This document shows, in pieces, positions 11,955 to 24,239 of a DNA stretch of 64,000 nt (positions are counted from its first letter, which is position 1; the number at the start of each line of letters is the position of its first letter). The stretch spans positions 1,798,001 to 1,862,000 of the forward strand of contig JASFXZ010000037.1 of the NCBI GenBank assembly GCA_032209605.1, read 5' to 3'. This stretch comes from Mactromeris polynyma (Eukaryota > Mollusca > Bivalvia > Venerida > Mactridae). The translations under genes and the position numbers were made by a program. The notes under the pieces are model-generated. The model made no database searches, had not been told where the DNA came from, and was given only the letters and a program-made list of their open reading frames with translations.

Positions 11955-12892
11955 AATGCAATAATGAGATGATGATCAATATTAGACATTTCATCCTAGG
12001 GTAAGGATGAGATGATGATCAATATTAGACATTTCATCCTAGGGTAAGCAATAATGAGATGATGATCAATATTAGACATTTCATCCTGGGGTAAGCAATA
12101 ATGAGATGATGATCAATATTAGACATTTCATCCTAGGGTAAGCAATAATGAGATGATGATCAATATCAGACATTTCATCCTGGGGTAAGCAATAATGAGA
12201 TGATGATCAATATGAGACATTTCATCCTAGGGTAAGCAATAATGAGATGATGATCAATATCAGACATTTCATCCTGGGGTAAGCAATAATGAGATGATGA
12301 TCAATATCAGACATTTCATCCTGGGGTAAGCAATAATGAGATGATGATCAATATCAGACATTTCATCCTAGGGTAAGCAATAATGAGATGATGATCAATA
12401 TTAGACATTTCATCCTGGGGTAAGCAATAATGAGATGATGATCAATATTAGACATTTCATTCTGGGGTAAGCAATAATGAGATGATGATCAATATTAGAC
12501 ATTTCTTCCTGGGGTAAGGATGAGATGATGATCAATATTAGACATTTCATCCTGGGGTAAGGATGAGATGATGATCAATATTAGACATTTTATCCTGGGG
12601 TAAGCAATAATGAGATGATGATCAATATTAGACATTTCATCCCGGGGTAAGCAATAATGAGATGATGATAAATATTTGACATTTCATCCTGGGGTAAGCA
12701 ATAATGAGATGATGATAAATATTTGACATTTCATCCTGGGGTAAGCAATAATGAGATGATCATCAATATTAGACATTTCATCCTAGGGTAAGCAATAATG
12801 AGATGATGATAAATATTTGACATTTCATCCTGGGGTAAGCAATAATGAGATGATGATCAATATTTGACATTTCATCATGGGGTAAGGACATT
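11955..12892 (+). repeat. Minisatellite, 47-bp unit, about 20 copies
   Basis: The unit starts GTAAGCAATAATGAGATGAT and ends CATTTCATCCTGGG. Measured spacing is 47 bases (for example 12,044 to 12,091), with some 43-base variants lacking part of the CAATAAT segment. Units differ by TTAGAC/CAGAC and CTAGGG/CTGGGG changes. No coding potential is supported. Confidence 0.9.
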
Positions 12893-13320
12893 AGACAAGA
12901 GCAACATGATGATCCTATATCGCTCGCCTGGGTACGCTGCCATTCTGACTGAATTAGACTTATGTGCAAATAAATATACACTGCCCTCCAAAAGTTCCTT
13001 CACACTTTCACAATTTCCCACTGCAATTAATGTATTTTCATGTTTGTTTCACATGCAATAAATCGAAAATGCTTTTTAACACAGCGATTATTTTGTGTAG
13101 AAGTATTTATAAATTTGTTGTGAAAACAAATCATCTTATTTTCTGACCAGATCAATCAGTTGCACACATACAAATGGTTTCGGATGAGGGCCGATTGGTG
13201 CTGCTGCCGAGATGTGCAAATTGTTAATTCTTAACTATCCATCACAGAAGTGGAATGAATAATTTTACTTAATTCATGGTCGCACATATTTTATTTGAAG
13301 AAGTAACGAAATTCAAAATA
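12893..13320. other. Gene-free stretch
   Basis: No gene or repeat recognised. Short frames here have no family resemblance. Confidence 0.35.
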
Positions 13321-13556
13321 TTGCACGTTACACAAATCCACTATACACCGTTAGTTATCTAAATGCTACATACAAATTACCTCCCTTTAAGAAAGAAAAA
13401 CCAAATGTACAGATCTCGTGTAACTGGTGTCAATGTATAATATAATTATATTTATACTTTGGATTTAGTACTATAAAATATATAATTCTGTTGCCAGAAA
13501 TTTGTTTTTAAGGATATTATCAAAGTAATTTGATAGTAAATAAAACCATAAATATA

Positions 13557-15052
13557 CTAGCGGAAAGAGAAACTGTGCATGTGTAAAATGTTCATATATC
13601 CTTAATTTTATAAATTAAAGCTTGAAACTTTACACAGGTAAGTTGTGTATCCCTCTCGGTCATTTACACTGGCCAGTGCATGAGTTGCACGGGTAGTTTG
13701 CCTGTCAGGCTAACGTCTTCTTTTTCACGTTTTTTTCGTGCAGCAGTCAATTGCAAACACGTTTGTCGCCTAAATCTGTGTTAAAACATAGTGTTGTTAC
13801 ACGTAAGACACAAAACCAGGATAATTTTGAAAAACGTCGTTGATACGCCATGCCACAGTTATATGAAACTGACAGATGCCGCGCCGTAGGCATGATTGAA
13901 GCTGGTGTACGTCATACTGACGTTGCCATACAATTTGGCGTTCACCGAAATACTGTAGACGCCTTGTGGAGACGGTACCAACAGTTTGGGGCAACCAGAG
14001 ACCGGCCTCGATCAGGACGTCCACGCGTAACGTCTATTCGCCAGGATACGTACATCCGGGTGGTTCATCTCCGTGACCGACTCAGAACTGCTTCTTTGAC
14101 GGCTAGAAGTATTCCTGGCCTTAGAAGAATCAGTCCCCGAACGGTACATAATCGATTGCGTGAACGAGGCATACGTCCACGACGTCCTGCCATACGTCCT
14201 GTTCTGCAGCAACGTCATCGTGTAGCACGTTTTGCCTGGTGTAGAAGACACATACACTTCACGCAACAGGACTGGGCACGTATTCTTTTCACGGATGAGT
14301 CCAGGTTCCATCTCGACAGCAGCGACGGCCGTTCTAGAGTGTACCGTCGTGTTGGTGAACGTTTCCATGACAGTTGTGTGATTGAACGACGTCCATTCGG
14401 CGGAGGTAGTGTCATGGTGTGGGTGGCATCTCATCCCGTGGTAGAACAGCACTTGTGGTAGTAGACGGCACACTTACAGGCATCAGATATCGTGACGAAA
14501 TCATACGGCCTCACGTCCTTCCATTTGTGCAGCAACGTAACGCCACGCTGCAACAGGATAACGCTCGCCCGCACGTCGCACGGGTCGTCACCGACTTTTT
14601 GACCCAGAACAATGTAAATGTGCTGCCCTGGCCTGCAATATCACCGGATTTGTCGCCTATAGAACACGTGTGGGATGAGATGCAGCGACGGTTACGTGGC
14701 CTCCAAAATCAGCCGTTGACGTTACCTGACCTATCACGTGCGCTTGTCAGAATCTGGAATGGTATTCCCCAGGCATTTTTCAGAACACTTGTCACATCAA
14801 TGCGGCGTCGTTGTCAAGCATGCATCGATTCCAATGGTGGACATACACGGTATTGATGAGCTGAACTTTGTTTAGAGAACGTCTCTGAAAACTGATCTCT
14901 ATCTAAGACGCAGCTGATTCAATAACCATATCAATTGAGCTGGTGTTAAATAAAGGTAAGATAAAACCCTGATGAAATTTTTATTGCGATTCCTTACATA
15001 CCTCCTAAGTTATAGCATATTATACACATGCACAGTTTCTTTTTTCCGCTAG
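13557..15052 (+). mobile_element. Tc1-like DNA transposon with TIRs and TA target duplication
   Basis: Both ends carry terminal inverted repeats beginning CTAGCGGAAA and continuing GAAACTGTGCATGTGTA; the right end is the reverse complement with a 2-base length difference. The element is flanked by TA (13,555-13,556 and 15,053-15,054), the target duplication of the Tc1/mariner superfamily. Length is 1,496 bp with one transposase reading region. It lies inside an older repeat copy, so it inserted after that repeat. Confidence 0.9.
13850..14856 (+). pseudogene. Tc1-like transposase (DD34E), one frameshift
   Basis: Cut-and-paste transposase in two overlapping frames, 13,850-14,461 and 14,419-14,856, about 335 residues together, the usual Tc1 length. 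The N-terminal helix-turn-helix region includes VAIQFGVHRNTVDALWRRY and a GRPR hinge motif. Catalytic residues are visible: D in LFTDESRF, D in LQQDNARPH, and E in SPIEHVWDEM, with 34 residues between the last two. The frame changes near 14,420, inside the VMVWGGIS motif, where a run of G appears one base short; the downstream frame resumes with GGISSRG. Everything else is open, so the copy is young, or the break is an assembly error in a homopolymer. Confidence 0.92.
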
Positions 15053-15259
15053 TATATATATGTATTAGAAAAAAGTATTGCTGTAATTATTATTATACCA
15101 AACTGCAGCGCTGCAGTGGGTCTATAGCCCTTTTATAAAAATATATTTTTTCATAGGTGGGTCATCTTATGAACTGCCTGATTTTGGTTGTAAGTTACGC
15201 ACTTATTACTGAAATCAGAAATGCTTGTTAAACATCACTATAATTTTACTTGCCAGTAA

Positions 15260-16180
15260 TAACACAGCGTACACACCAAACTGTATCATTCCGGATGTTG
15301 CGATGTGATTTCAATGGCGCAACACATTTCCATGTCACCCGTATTTTTTTATCATGTTTTGTCTTTTTGTTTGATAATCAGACGATAAATGATAGTCAGC
15401 TGTGAATAAATAATTCTCGTGCATGCTATTGTGCCTTGTATACATATTGAAATAATGTTGAAATGCGTCACTGATCACCAAACATCGAGATAAATTTTCA
15501 TGACCTCAGTTTTAAACCCATACAGTATTGAAGTTTTAACGAATAACTAGAACAAATTACTCATTTGTATGTTTATAGCGATTTTTCTGTATTCGTTATT
15601 GCGATTTTCATTACTTGATTTCTGGTTATGATCTAGTTAGTTTTCCTTCTAAATGTTTAAAACACATTATAATTCATCAGCAAGAATGAAAAACGACCCT
15701 TTTTAAATAAAAATTTCGTTCCATTCCCTGTTGATGACATTTTTTCCTAAAGGAATTGATGATTTGGTCCACAATAATATTACATGTTCAATATTAGAAC
15801 TTTTGTTTGTGTTATTACGTCACGGTTGGCTTATTCTCTCTACATATTCCCTTAAAATGTTTCTCACTAGTATAGGTTATAGCTCATATATTGGAATTAT
15901 AAGCAAATTAAGTGCAAGGGAGCGTCAGCGACAACAGCACTTAATTTGTTTTTTAGTTCTAATATGTGAGTTGTAACCGGCTTATAGTTAACTCCGCCTC
16001 TTTCTGGCGGCACGTTTCATGTATTTCAAAACAAAACTTTAGCCAGCCCACTGATCTATTATAGTATAGTTACATATGTATTACCGTAAAGCGTATGTAT
16101 AATGTATTCTCGACGTTTTCCTTTCAAATAATAAGTCATTTAGCAGAGATTGCCAATACGAACACCTACTTGAAATGATG
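15260..16180. other. Gene-free stretch
   Basis: No gene supported. An 81-codon open frame at 15,731 has no recognisable domain and no splice or codon support. Confidence 0.35.
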
Positions 16181-16182
16181 AT

Positions 16183-16275
16183 GTTTTTGTTGATGATGGT
16201 GATTATGTCGTTAGCGATGATGCCGATCTGATGATGATAACTATGATGGTGGTGATGATGATGATGATGATGATA
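16183..16275 (+). repeat. GAT/GGT trinucleotide microsatellite
   Basis: Imperfect GATGAT and GGTGAT repeats, ending in a pure run of GATGATGATGATGATGAT near 16,255-16,272. Confidence 0.8.
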
Positions 16276-16907
16276 TTAACACAAAGTGAAAGTAGAAATT
16301 GTTACAGACCTCTTTGATTAACACTCGGCATTTTTTTGTTATCTATATATATCTATATAAAAAGAAAGGAAGATTGCCATGTGAAAAGTGTGGACAATCT
16401 TTTAATGGCGGTCCAGTTTGATGTATCATGTGAATCATGCACACAAAGAATGAACGCATTGTACGTTCATGTTTACATGTACTATACATGTATAGAAACA
16501 CTGAAATTTGGTTTTATTTTACATTTTATTTTTGTTTACGAGTAATCAATGGTAGCGATTCTAAACAACTGAGCAACTATTCCCTGTCAACATTGTTAAT
16601 TTCATTTGGAAGCCATTTTTGTCGAATACGTGTGATAACCTGTTGCAAGTGACTATATTATTTGTTTTATACGCATTTTGTTTATAAATAAAAGTTAGAA
16701 ATTGTTCCACTTGAAAAGTTTTGTTTGAATACCATGAAAGCTATGTTGGTGAACTTAATACTAGAATATCAAAGACAAAACTCGTTGGCTTAGAAGCAGA
16801 GCCCCTGCCAAAAAAGGGAATGTTTAAATTTTATTTCCAACCAAGTATGGTCAGTCGTAAGATATGTGTAAGTCTGGCCATCTTGACAGATAGCACATAT
16901 TAAAGTA

Positions 16908-17011
16908 CAGTAAAACCCATAATAATGCGACCATGCTTGGGACCCTTAACAATTGGTCTTAATATTGAGGTGGTCTTAATATCGAGGTTGTCTTTCAGTG
17001 AGGTTTTACTG
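16908..17011. mobile_element. Pogo-like MITE (104 bp)
   Basis: Starts CAGTAAAACC and ends with the complementary GAGGTTTTACTG, flanked by TA on both sides (16,906-16,907 and 17,012-17,013). The inner sequence has repeated GGTCTTAATATTGAGG-like text, complementary to GACCACCTCAAT in the element at 24,060. Ends and TA duplication fit non-autonomous elements of the pogo/Tigger branch of Tc1/mariner; that family assignment is inferred from end sequence only. Confidence 0.7.
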
Positions 17012-17013
17012 TA

Positions 17014-18221
17014 TTAGCAATTGGACAGAAGCCAAAGACCCTGATTCTTAATCGGAGCTGTACATTAAGAAAACAAGACTGATTATAATGCAGAAATTCC
17101 AGAATGGGGGGGGGGGCAAACATGATGACAAATGCCTCGCACTTGAGGCTCGGTGGGGGTAGGTACGGGAGTGTGTATCCCTCTCCCTTAAGTGGGGTCC
17201 GGGGGATCTTCCCCCGCTAATTTTTACAATATACAGATATGGAGATAGATAGATATTTATTTGCATTTTGAACACTGAAAAGTTTTTTTTTACAAAGCAG
17301 CAATAATCATTTTTACAGTAATAAGCAGCGTGACAAATGGCGAGAAAACATGTAATTTGAGTTTATAAATTATGTTTTTGTTTATTTGTTTCATAAAAAC
17401 TAAGCTTAGACAAAAGAGACTTAACTCGTAAGTAACCTTACACGGGTTGAGTTCAAAATCACTTTTGAGTAAAATATAACATTGTTTAATGTTTTCTATC
17501 TGGGGCAAAGTATATTTTTAGCCAGTATTTAATAATGTTGCACATTCTAGTAGCTTCCATATCATACCTGCCTAGTTCTCCATACACAACGTCATTTTGA
17601 GTCGTCAGTTTAACTCATATAGACGTTTACAGAAATGTAAGTGGGTTTTTTCGATTTCGGTCGCCTAATAGAACCCCCATACTTCCGATGAGTTATTTAG
17701 TATAGGTGTGCATAATTGATCGAATAGTTCAACTGTATGTTTGGCGCTAAATCTGTGAACTTATACAATATAGTTATGAAATGGTGGCTTGTGGTGCATT
17801 TCGGGGTCTAAACTTTAAGGACTCATGTTTGCACCAGTATTATCTTCTTAAAAATACAGAACGACCAATTCATACAAATACTAACATTTTGACAAGTTTC
17901 CAGAGGACAGCCCCTCCTGTACCTACCCAAGTCAGCCATAAGCAACAAAAAAACTTGTCACAAGTGAATAAGAAGCCATTTCGTCATAAACTCTGTTGAT
18001 TATGTTTCAATGAAATAGAGTATATATATAAACTTTCATGCTGATTTGGCAGAAGTTGACTATATCTTAATGTCAAAAACGACCATGATCAGGGAGCACA
18101 CTTATAAACTGTATTAACTGTTAACAGCCTACATACTTAATCTTAAAGCAGGTTTAGGTAACCTCCCCTGAAATAATTAAATGTGTTGATCTTCTCCAAT
18201 ATAAAATAATTGTCAACGACA
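17014..18221. other. Gene-free stretch
   Basis: No gene supported. It contains a 10-base G run near 17,106, a GC-rich patch to about 17,210 similar to 2,850-2,980, and open frames at 17,290 and 17,781 without recognisable features. Confidence 0.35.
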
Positions 18222-18400
18222 ATAACTGACGTGGTAGAGCATCCGCCTTCAGAACAGGAGGTCACGGTTCGAGCCACCTGTTTTGCATGCGAGAAAGTTG
18301 GTCGAGTTACAATTAATACGAAGAATATGCTAGTACAGGTTAGTAACCCGGGAAATGTACGCTCGACATATGGGTTTCCGGTGGCAAAGTAAAATAAGCC
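18222..18400 (+). repeat. tRNA-derived SINE remnant
   Basis: The head reads GTGGTAGAGCATCCGCCTTC, then AGGAGGTCACGGTTCGAGCC, clearly tRNA-like with a B box, followed by a GAGAAAGTTGGTCGAGTT body and AGGTTAGTAACCCGG. The A-box side lacks a few bases (GACGTGGTAGAGC instead of a full GGCTCAGTGGTAGAGC). This arrangement resembles tRNA-headed SINEs known from molluscs; the subfamily is not assigned. Confidence 0.6.
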
Positions 18401-18786
18401 TGAAGTGACTAGCATGGACATAGTTTTATATTTTATTAGATCTATTTCTTTTGTAATATCTGATAACAAAACAGTTACATAATTTAGTTAGAGAATAAAC
18501 TTTTGTTAGCAGTTAGTTTAGTTACCATCATCACATGGGATGTATCCGTAAAGTGTATGCACATTCGTCTAATGTCAAGTGGTCATTTATTGTAGCTTTA
18601 ATATAAACATTGTTTTTTGAACAACTTATAAAGAAAATGTGCAAATACGAAAATAGGCTTGTTATTGAAAAACAAAATATGTATATGTACATATATGAAT
18701 AATTTTCCTTATCATGTACAAGGACATATAAATCATATTAAATGTCCGTGTCATGTATATGTATATATACATATATGAATAATTAC

Positions 18787-21390
18787 AAGATACTGATCCT
18801 CAGTGCACTGATGAACTCTCTGATGCACTGTAACAGCGACGCAAGGTGGACCATACAAGATACTGAGGATCAGTGCACTTATGAACTCACTGATACACTG
18901 TAACAGCGACACAAGGAGGACCATACAAGATACTGAGGATCAGTGCACTGATGAACTCTCTGATGCACTGTAACAGCGACGCAAGGTGGACCATACAAGA
19001 TACTGAGGATCAGTGCACTGATGAACTCTCTGATGCACTGTAACAGCGACGCAAGGTGGACCATACAAGATACTGAGGATCAGTGCACTTATGAACTCAC
19101 TGATACACTGTAACAGCGACACAAGGAGGACCATACAAGATACTGAGGATCAGTGCACTTATGAACTCACTGATACACTGTAACAGCGACACAAGGAGGA
19201 CCATACAAGATACTGGGGATCAGTGTACTTATGAACTCACTGATACACTGTAACAGCGATGCAAGGTGGACCATACAAGATACTGGGGATCAGTGTGCTG
19301 ATGAACTCACTGATACACTGTAACAGCGACGCAAGGTGGACCATACAAGATACTGAGGATCAGTGCACTTATGAACTCACTGATACACTGTAACAGCGAC
19401 ACAAGGAGGACCATACAAGATACTGGGGATCAGTGTACTTATGAACTCACTGATACACTGTAACAGCGATGCAAGGTGGACCATACAAGATACTGGGGAT
19501 CAGTGTGCTGATGAACTCACTGATACACTGTAACAGCGACACAAGGAGGACCATACAAGATACTGGGGATCAGTGTACTTATGAACTCACTGATACACTG
19601 TAACAGCGACACAAGGAGGACCATACAAGATACTGAGGATCAGTGTACTTATGAACTCACTGATACACTGTAACAGCGACGCAAGGTGGACCATACAATA
19701 TACTGAGGATCAGTGTACTTATTAATTCACTGAAACACTGTAACAGCGACACAATGAGGACCATACAAGATACTGAGGATCAGTGTGCTGATGAACTCAC
19801 TGATACACTGTAACAGCGACGCAAGTTGGACCATACAAGATACTGAGGATCAGTGTGCTGATGAACTCACTGATACACTGTAACAGCGACGCAAGTTGGA
19901 CCATACAAGATACTGAGGATCAGTGTGCTGATGAACTCACTGATACACTGTAACAGCGACACAAGGAGGACCATACAAGATACTGAAGATCAGTGTGCTG
20001 ATGAACTCACTGATACACTGTAACAGCGACGCAAGGTGGACCATACAAGATACTGAGGATCAGTGTGCTGATGAACTCACTGATACACTGTAACAGCGAC
20101 GCAAGGAGGACCATACAAGATACTGAGGATCAGTGTGCTGATGAACTCACTGATACACTGTAACGGCGATGCAAGTTGGACCATACAAGATACTGAAGAT
20201 CAGTGTGCTGATGAACTCACTGATACACTGTAACAGCGACGCAAGGAGGACCATACAAGATACTGAAGATCAGTGTGCTGATGAACTCACTGATACACTG
20301 TAACAGCGACGCAAGGTGGACCATACAAGATACTGAAGATCAGTGTGCTGATGAACTCACTGATACACTGTAACAGCGACACAAGGAGGACCATACAAGA
20401 TACTGAAGATCAGTGTGCTGATGAACTCACTGATACACTGTAACAGCGACGCAAGGAGGACCATACAAGATACTGAGGATCAGTGTGCTGATGAACTCAC
20501 TGATACACTGTAACGGCGATGCAAGTTGGACCATACAAGATACTGAAGATCAGTGTGCTGATGAACTCACTGATACACTGTAACGGCGACGCAAGTTGGA
20601 CCATACAAGATACTGAAGATCAGTGTGCTGATGAACTCACTGATACACTGTAACAGCGACGCAAGGAGGACCATACAAGATACTGAGGATCAGTGTGCTG
20701 ATGAACTCACTGATACACTGTAACGGCGATGCAAGTTGGACCATACAAGATACTGAGGATCAGTGTGCTGATGAACTCACTGATACACTGTAACAGCGAC
20801 GCAAGGTGGACCATACAAGATACTGAAGATCAGTGTGCTGACGAACTCACTGATACACTGTAACAGCGACGCAAGGAGGACCATACAAGATACTGAGGAT
20901 CAGTGTGCTGATGAACTCACTGATACACTGTAACGGCGATGCAAGTTGGACCATACAAGATACTGAAGATCAGTGTGCTGATGAACTCACTGATACACTG
21001 TAACAGCGACGCAAGGAGGACCATACAAGATACTGAAGATCAGTGTGCTGATGAACTCACTGATACACTGTAACAGCGACGCAAGGTGGACCATACAAGA
21101 TACTGAAGATCAGTGTGCTGATGAACTCACTGATACACTGTAACAGCGACACAAGGAGGACCATACAAGATACTGAAGATCAGTGTGCTGATGAACTCAC
21201 TGATACACTGTAACAGCGACGCAAGGAGGACCATACAAGATACTGAGGATCAGTGTGCTGATGAACTCACTGATACACTGTAACGGCGATGCAAGTTGGA
21301 CCATACAAGATACTGAAGATCAGTGTGCTGATGAACTCACTGATAAACTGTAACGGCGATGCAAGTTGGACCATACAAGATACTGAGGAG
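18787..21390 (+). repeat. Minisatellite, 70-bp unit, about 37 copies
   Basis: The unit contains CCATACAAGATACTGAGGAT, CAGTGTGCTGATGAACTCAC and TGATACACTGTAACAGCGAC. Spacing is exactly 70 bases (18,841, 18,911, 18,981 and onward). Variants at GGAGGA/GGTGGA/GTTGGA and ACTGAGGAT/ACTGAAGAT/ACTGGGGAT allow units to be typed; early units with CACTTATG differ from later ones with TGCTGATG. A longer period is described in the findings. Short minus-strand frames at the left edge are by-products. Confidence 0.95.
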
Positions 21391-22725
21391 CCGGTGGATT
21401 TCAATTTCTGATATTGGGGGTTACCTTCCAATACACTTCAATTACTCAGGAGTTGTTGGTCGCAAACTTATGAATTTGAATGATGGGTTTACTAAATAAG
21501 GATAATTTAATACCCGTATAAAAATGTTACAGATACCATATAGAACATTAGTTTAAATCAACGGAAACATCTTTATCACTTCACTATAAATTAAAATGAC
21601 TTTTCAATCCTTACATTCGTGATAAGTTTTTTTGCTTATCAGTGTCCTAGTTTTGGACGCAACAATCTATCATTTTTTAAGTATTTGTATTGACGAATTT
21701 GAACGAGGATTGGTTTTGTAAAACTCGAAAAAAAAGAACGCAATGAATGATTATTTATGGAACACTCGCGCCGATAAAGTACATAAACTTATCTCAAGTA
21801 GAGGCATTTCTTACAACTCACTTAAACTCGAAGTAAACAGGACAGACGGTAATACGTACGTGAAGTTGCTATGTCGTTAAGATTACGTGGTCCTAGCAAC
21901 GCTTGATAAAGAAAGTAAACAAGACGCGTAATACTATGGTATGGAACGTCGCAGTTGTCTCAAGATGTTGTTCTTCATGTTGATATGTTCAATTAATGCT
22001 TATACCTGTATATTTCACAGCATAATCAGAATACTTTGTCTTAATTATGTTATATTATGTCAAACCAATATTTTGATATGTCTGTGTAGTTTGGGAACTT
22101 ATCTAATATCTACGTAACCTGTTCGTGTTATTTTAACATCGTATTGTATTGTATGATTTACATTTGCACGTGTCTATGTTAACGTGCTGTTGCGTTGAGC
22201 AGAATGTTCATTTGTCGTAGAGGGTCACCTGCTCTGTACGGCGTGTTTATTCATCAAACAGGTTTAGTTCTTGGTCCAGAAACATGTCTTCTGTTGTTAT
22301 TGTCATTTACTTTGTCGTTTCTTTGTCCAGGTATCGTGTGAGCTTGTCTACAGATCACGTTATCGCTTCAAAGTGTGATGTTTTGTTCATTGGACGTAGG
22401 CCTACTGTTTTGTTTAATGATTTTGGAATAAATACGATTCGTGGGCTAGTTCGTAGACAATGTCATATATACTACTTGGACAAAACAACATGCCTATTTG
22501 ACACTAAAATACTGTATAAACCTGCTTATATGAATATTATTCTACTATTAGTTATTCATATTGTTAATAACACATTTAAATTGTTCTTTGACGTGCACAT
22601 ATTGCTGTAAGACGAAAGAATACAATATCCAAGAAGGCAATAATAAAAACTGACAGGTTTGACAAGTTTATTTACAAAGTGTGCGTTAGACTGGAGGGGG
22701 ACAGCATTAGCAACAATATAGATTG
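21390..22725. other. Gene-free stretch
   Basis: No gene supported. The longest open frame (108 codons at 22,284) has hydrophobic stretches at both ends but no start context, splice sites or domain that I recognise. Confidence 0.35.
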
Positions 22726-22727
22726 TA

Positions 22728-22865
22728 TCACGTTAAAGAAACTAGATAACTAATTAATTAACTAGAAAATTAACTATTAAATTAACTAGATACTTATCGC
22801 GTTCACTACTTAACAGTTACCTAAGATTTATGTAGCTAATGCGTTACCTATCTAGTTACCATGAC
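22728..22865. repeat. TAGTTAACTAGATA-type repeat, short copy
   Basis: Repeated TTAACTAGA/TAGTTAA words in both orientations, with AACTAGATACTTATCGCGTT and GCGTTACCTATCTAGTTAC. The same text in longer form lies at 27,275-27,720. The words are themselves near-palindromic. Confidence 0.6.
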
Positions 22866-23435
22866 AAAAAGGAAACGACTATATACATAGCATACATGTA
22901 GGCCCTACACTCAACTACGGATGTTAGCATGTAGCAACTATAGAGTAACAACAGCAAATGTAAACGAGACATATTCACACAATAGTACATAAACATATAA
23001 AACTATTACACATTATTTGTCATTCAAATACACACTTTATGAGGAAGGACAAAAAGCGACATAATCGAATAATTAATAAACAAAGCAAGGTTCGGACCGT
23101 TGAGGCGTTCCATAGTATACTGTCAAAGGAGAACGACAGGTGCGCCCAGTCTGTATCAATTTAAAAACTATTTGTCATGCAGCAGTTCTCTGAAATCGAC
23201 AAATCTGTTGAAGTTATGTCTTGTTTTCACACGGTCGTTTATTAATACTATTCAGAATAGAATCAAAATTTATTTTAAGCAATATCGAGCCGACTTCTTG
23301 GAAAACTTAATTGTGATGATGACTTTCGATAATCAATTAATTTTCAAACGCGTATTTTATGGAAATCTCTGAAACAATCTCATTTTTCTACTATTCTTTA
23401 TTCATATCCTGGTTCCGCTCTTTATACAAAGAGTC

Positions 23436-23512
23436 CGCCCATTTGGCCCAGTCGGTAATTTAACTCAACTAACCGTATATATATCGCCTGTTCGAATCCC
23501 GGATGAGGCGTG
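23436..23512 (+). repeat. tRNA-like fragment
   Basis: An A-box-like TGGCCCAGTCGGTAA and a B-box-like TGTTCGAATCCCGG lie about 35 bases apart, and CGCCTG and GAGGCG flank the B box. The AT-rich middle cannot form a normal anticodon arm, so this is a decayed tRNA or SINE head. Confidence 0.45.
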
Positions 23513-24059
23513 TCTTACCCTGGGCGATTTGACTTACTGTCGAGAGTTCTTATCGTTCGTCATTTCTTGTGGACTTTGGTTAGTTTGTGGCTTTTACATT
23601 ATTTCGGTTAGCGACACGAATATACAATTCTCACGAAATAGATTCACTTTCATATTGAATACACAATAAGAAAAAACAATATACAATATACATGTGTACA
23701 ATACTAATTGAATTAACATTTGAAGCTAATTTGGAAGAATAAATTGAAGCAGCGTAAGTTTGACAGAATATTAATTTTGTACATTTTCATTTACTTTTAT
23801 CAATTATGTACATTAACTAACATTACATGAAAAGACAGACAATAGTAGTTTAAACAAATTTAAAATCAAGTTTAAAGTTTAAACAGTTTTTCATGTTCAG
23901 TAATTGTCTGTACTTTCACGCGCAATATTCGATTGCGCGTCGAAAACTCAATTCGATTTTTCAGCTAGTCTTGATATTTTCTAATGAATTGTATTATTGA
24001 CCACCTTACAATTAAGAATATATTTACGCAATAAACATGTCCCCCGAAAAAAGTAACTA

Positions 24060-24233
24060 CAGTAAACCCTCACATAAAGACCACCTCAATAATAAGTACA
24101 CCTCAAAATTAAGAGCACAATGTTCAAGTCCATTTTCACTGGTTTGCTCTTTATTCAATCTCAATATTTAGACCACCTCAAGTAAGACCAGTTCAAGGGT
24201 CCCAAGGATGGTCTTACTATTGAGGTTTTAATG
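24060..24233. mobile_element. Pogo-like MITE (174 bp)
   Basis: Left end CAGTAAACCCTCAC, right end GTGAGG-like TGAGGTTTTAATG, flanked by TA (24,058-24,059 and 24,234-24,235). Internal GACCACCTCAA words and GTCCCAAGGATGGTCTTACT match the element at 16,908 in style. No coding capacity. Confidence 0.65.
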
Positions 24234-24239
24234 TAGTTT

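Larger units (their letters stand above)
13320..15260 (+). repeat. Local repeat copy split by a Tc1 insertion
   Basis: 13,320-13,556 carries the GCACGTTACACAAATCCACT and TTACCTCCCTTTAAG blocks, and 15,055-15,260 carries the continuation with CTGCAGCGCTGCAG (15,103-15,116) and GGTGGGTCAT. The two pieces join to give the same order as at 11,180-11,600, so this is one family copy interrupted by the 1.5-kb element between them. Confidence 0.75.

Noticed and set aside
22284..22610. 108-codon open frame with hydrophobic ends
   Set aside because: No recognisable domain, no splice or poly(A) context, and a length expected by chance in a window of this size.
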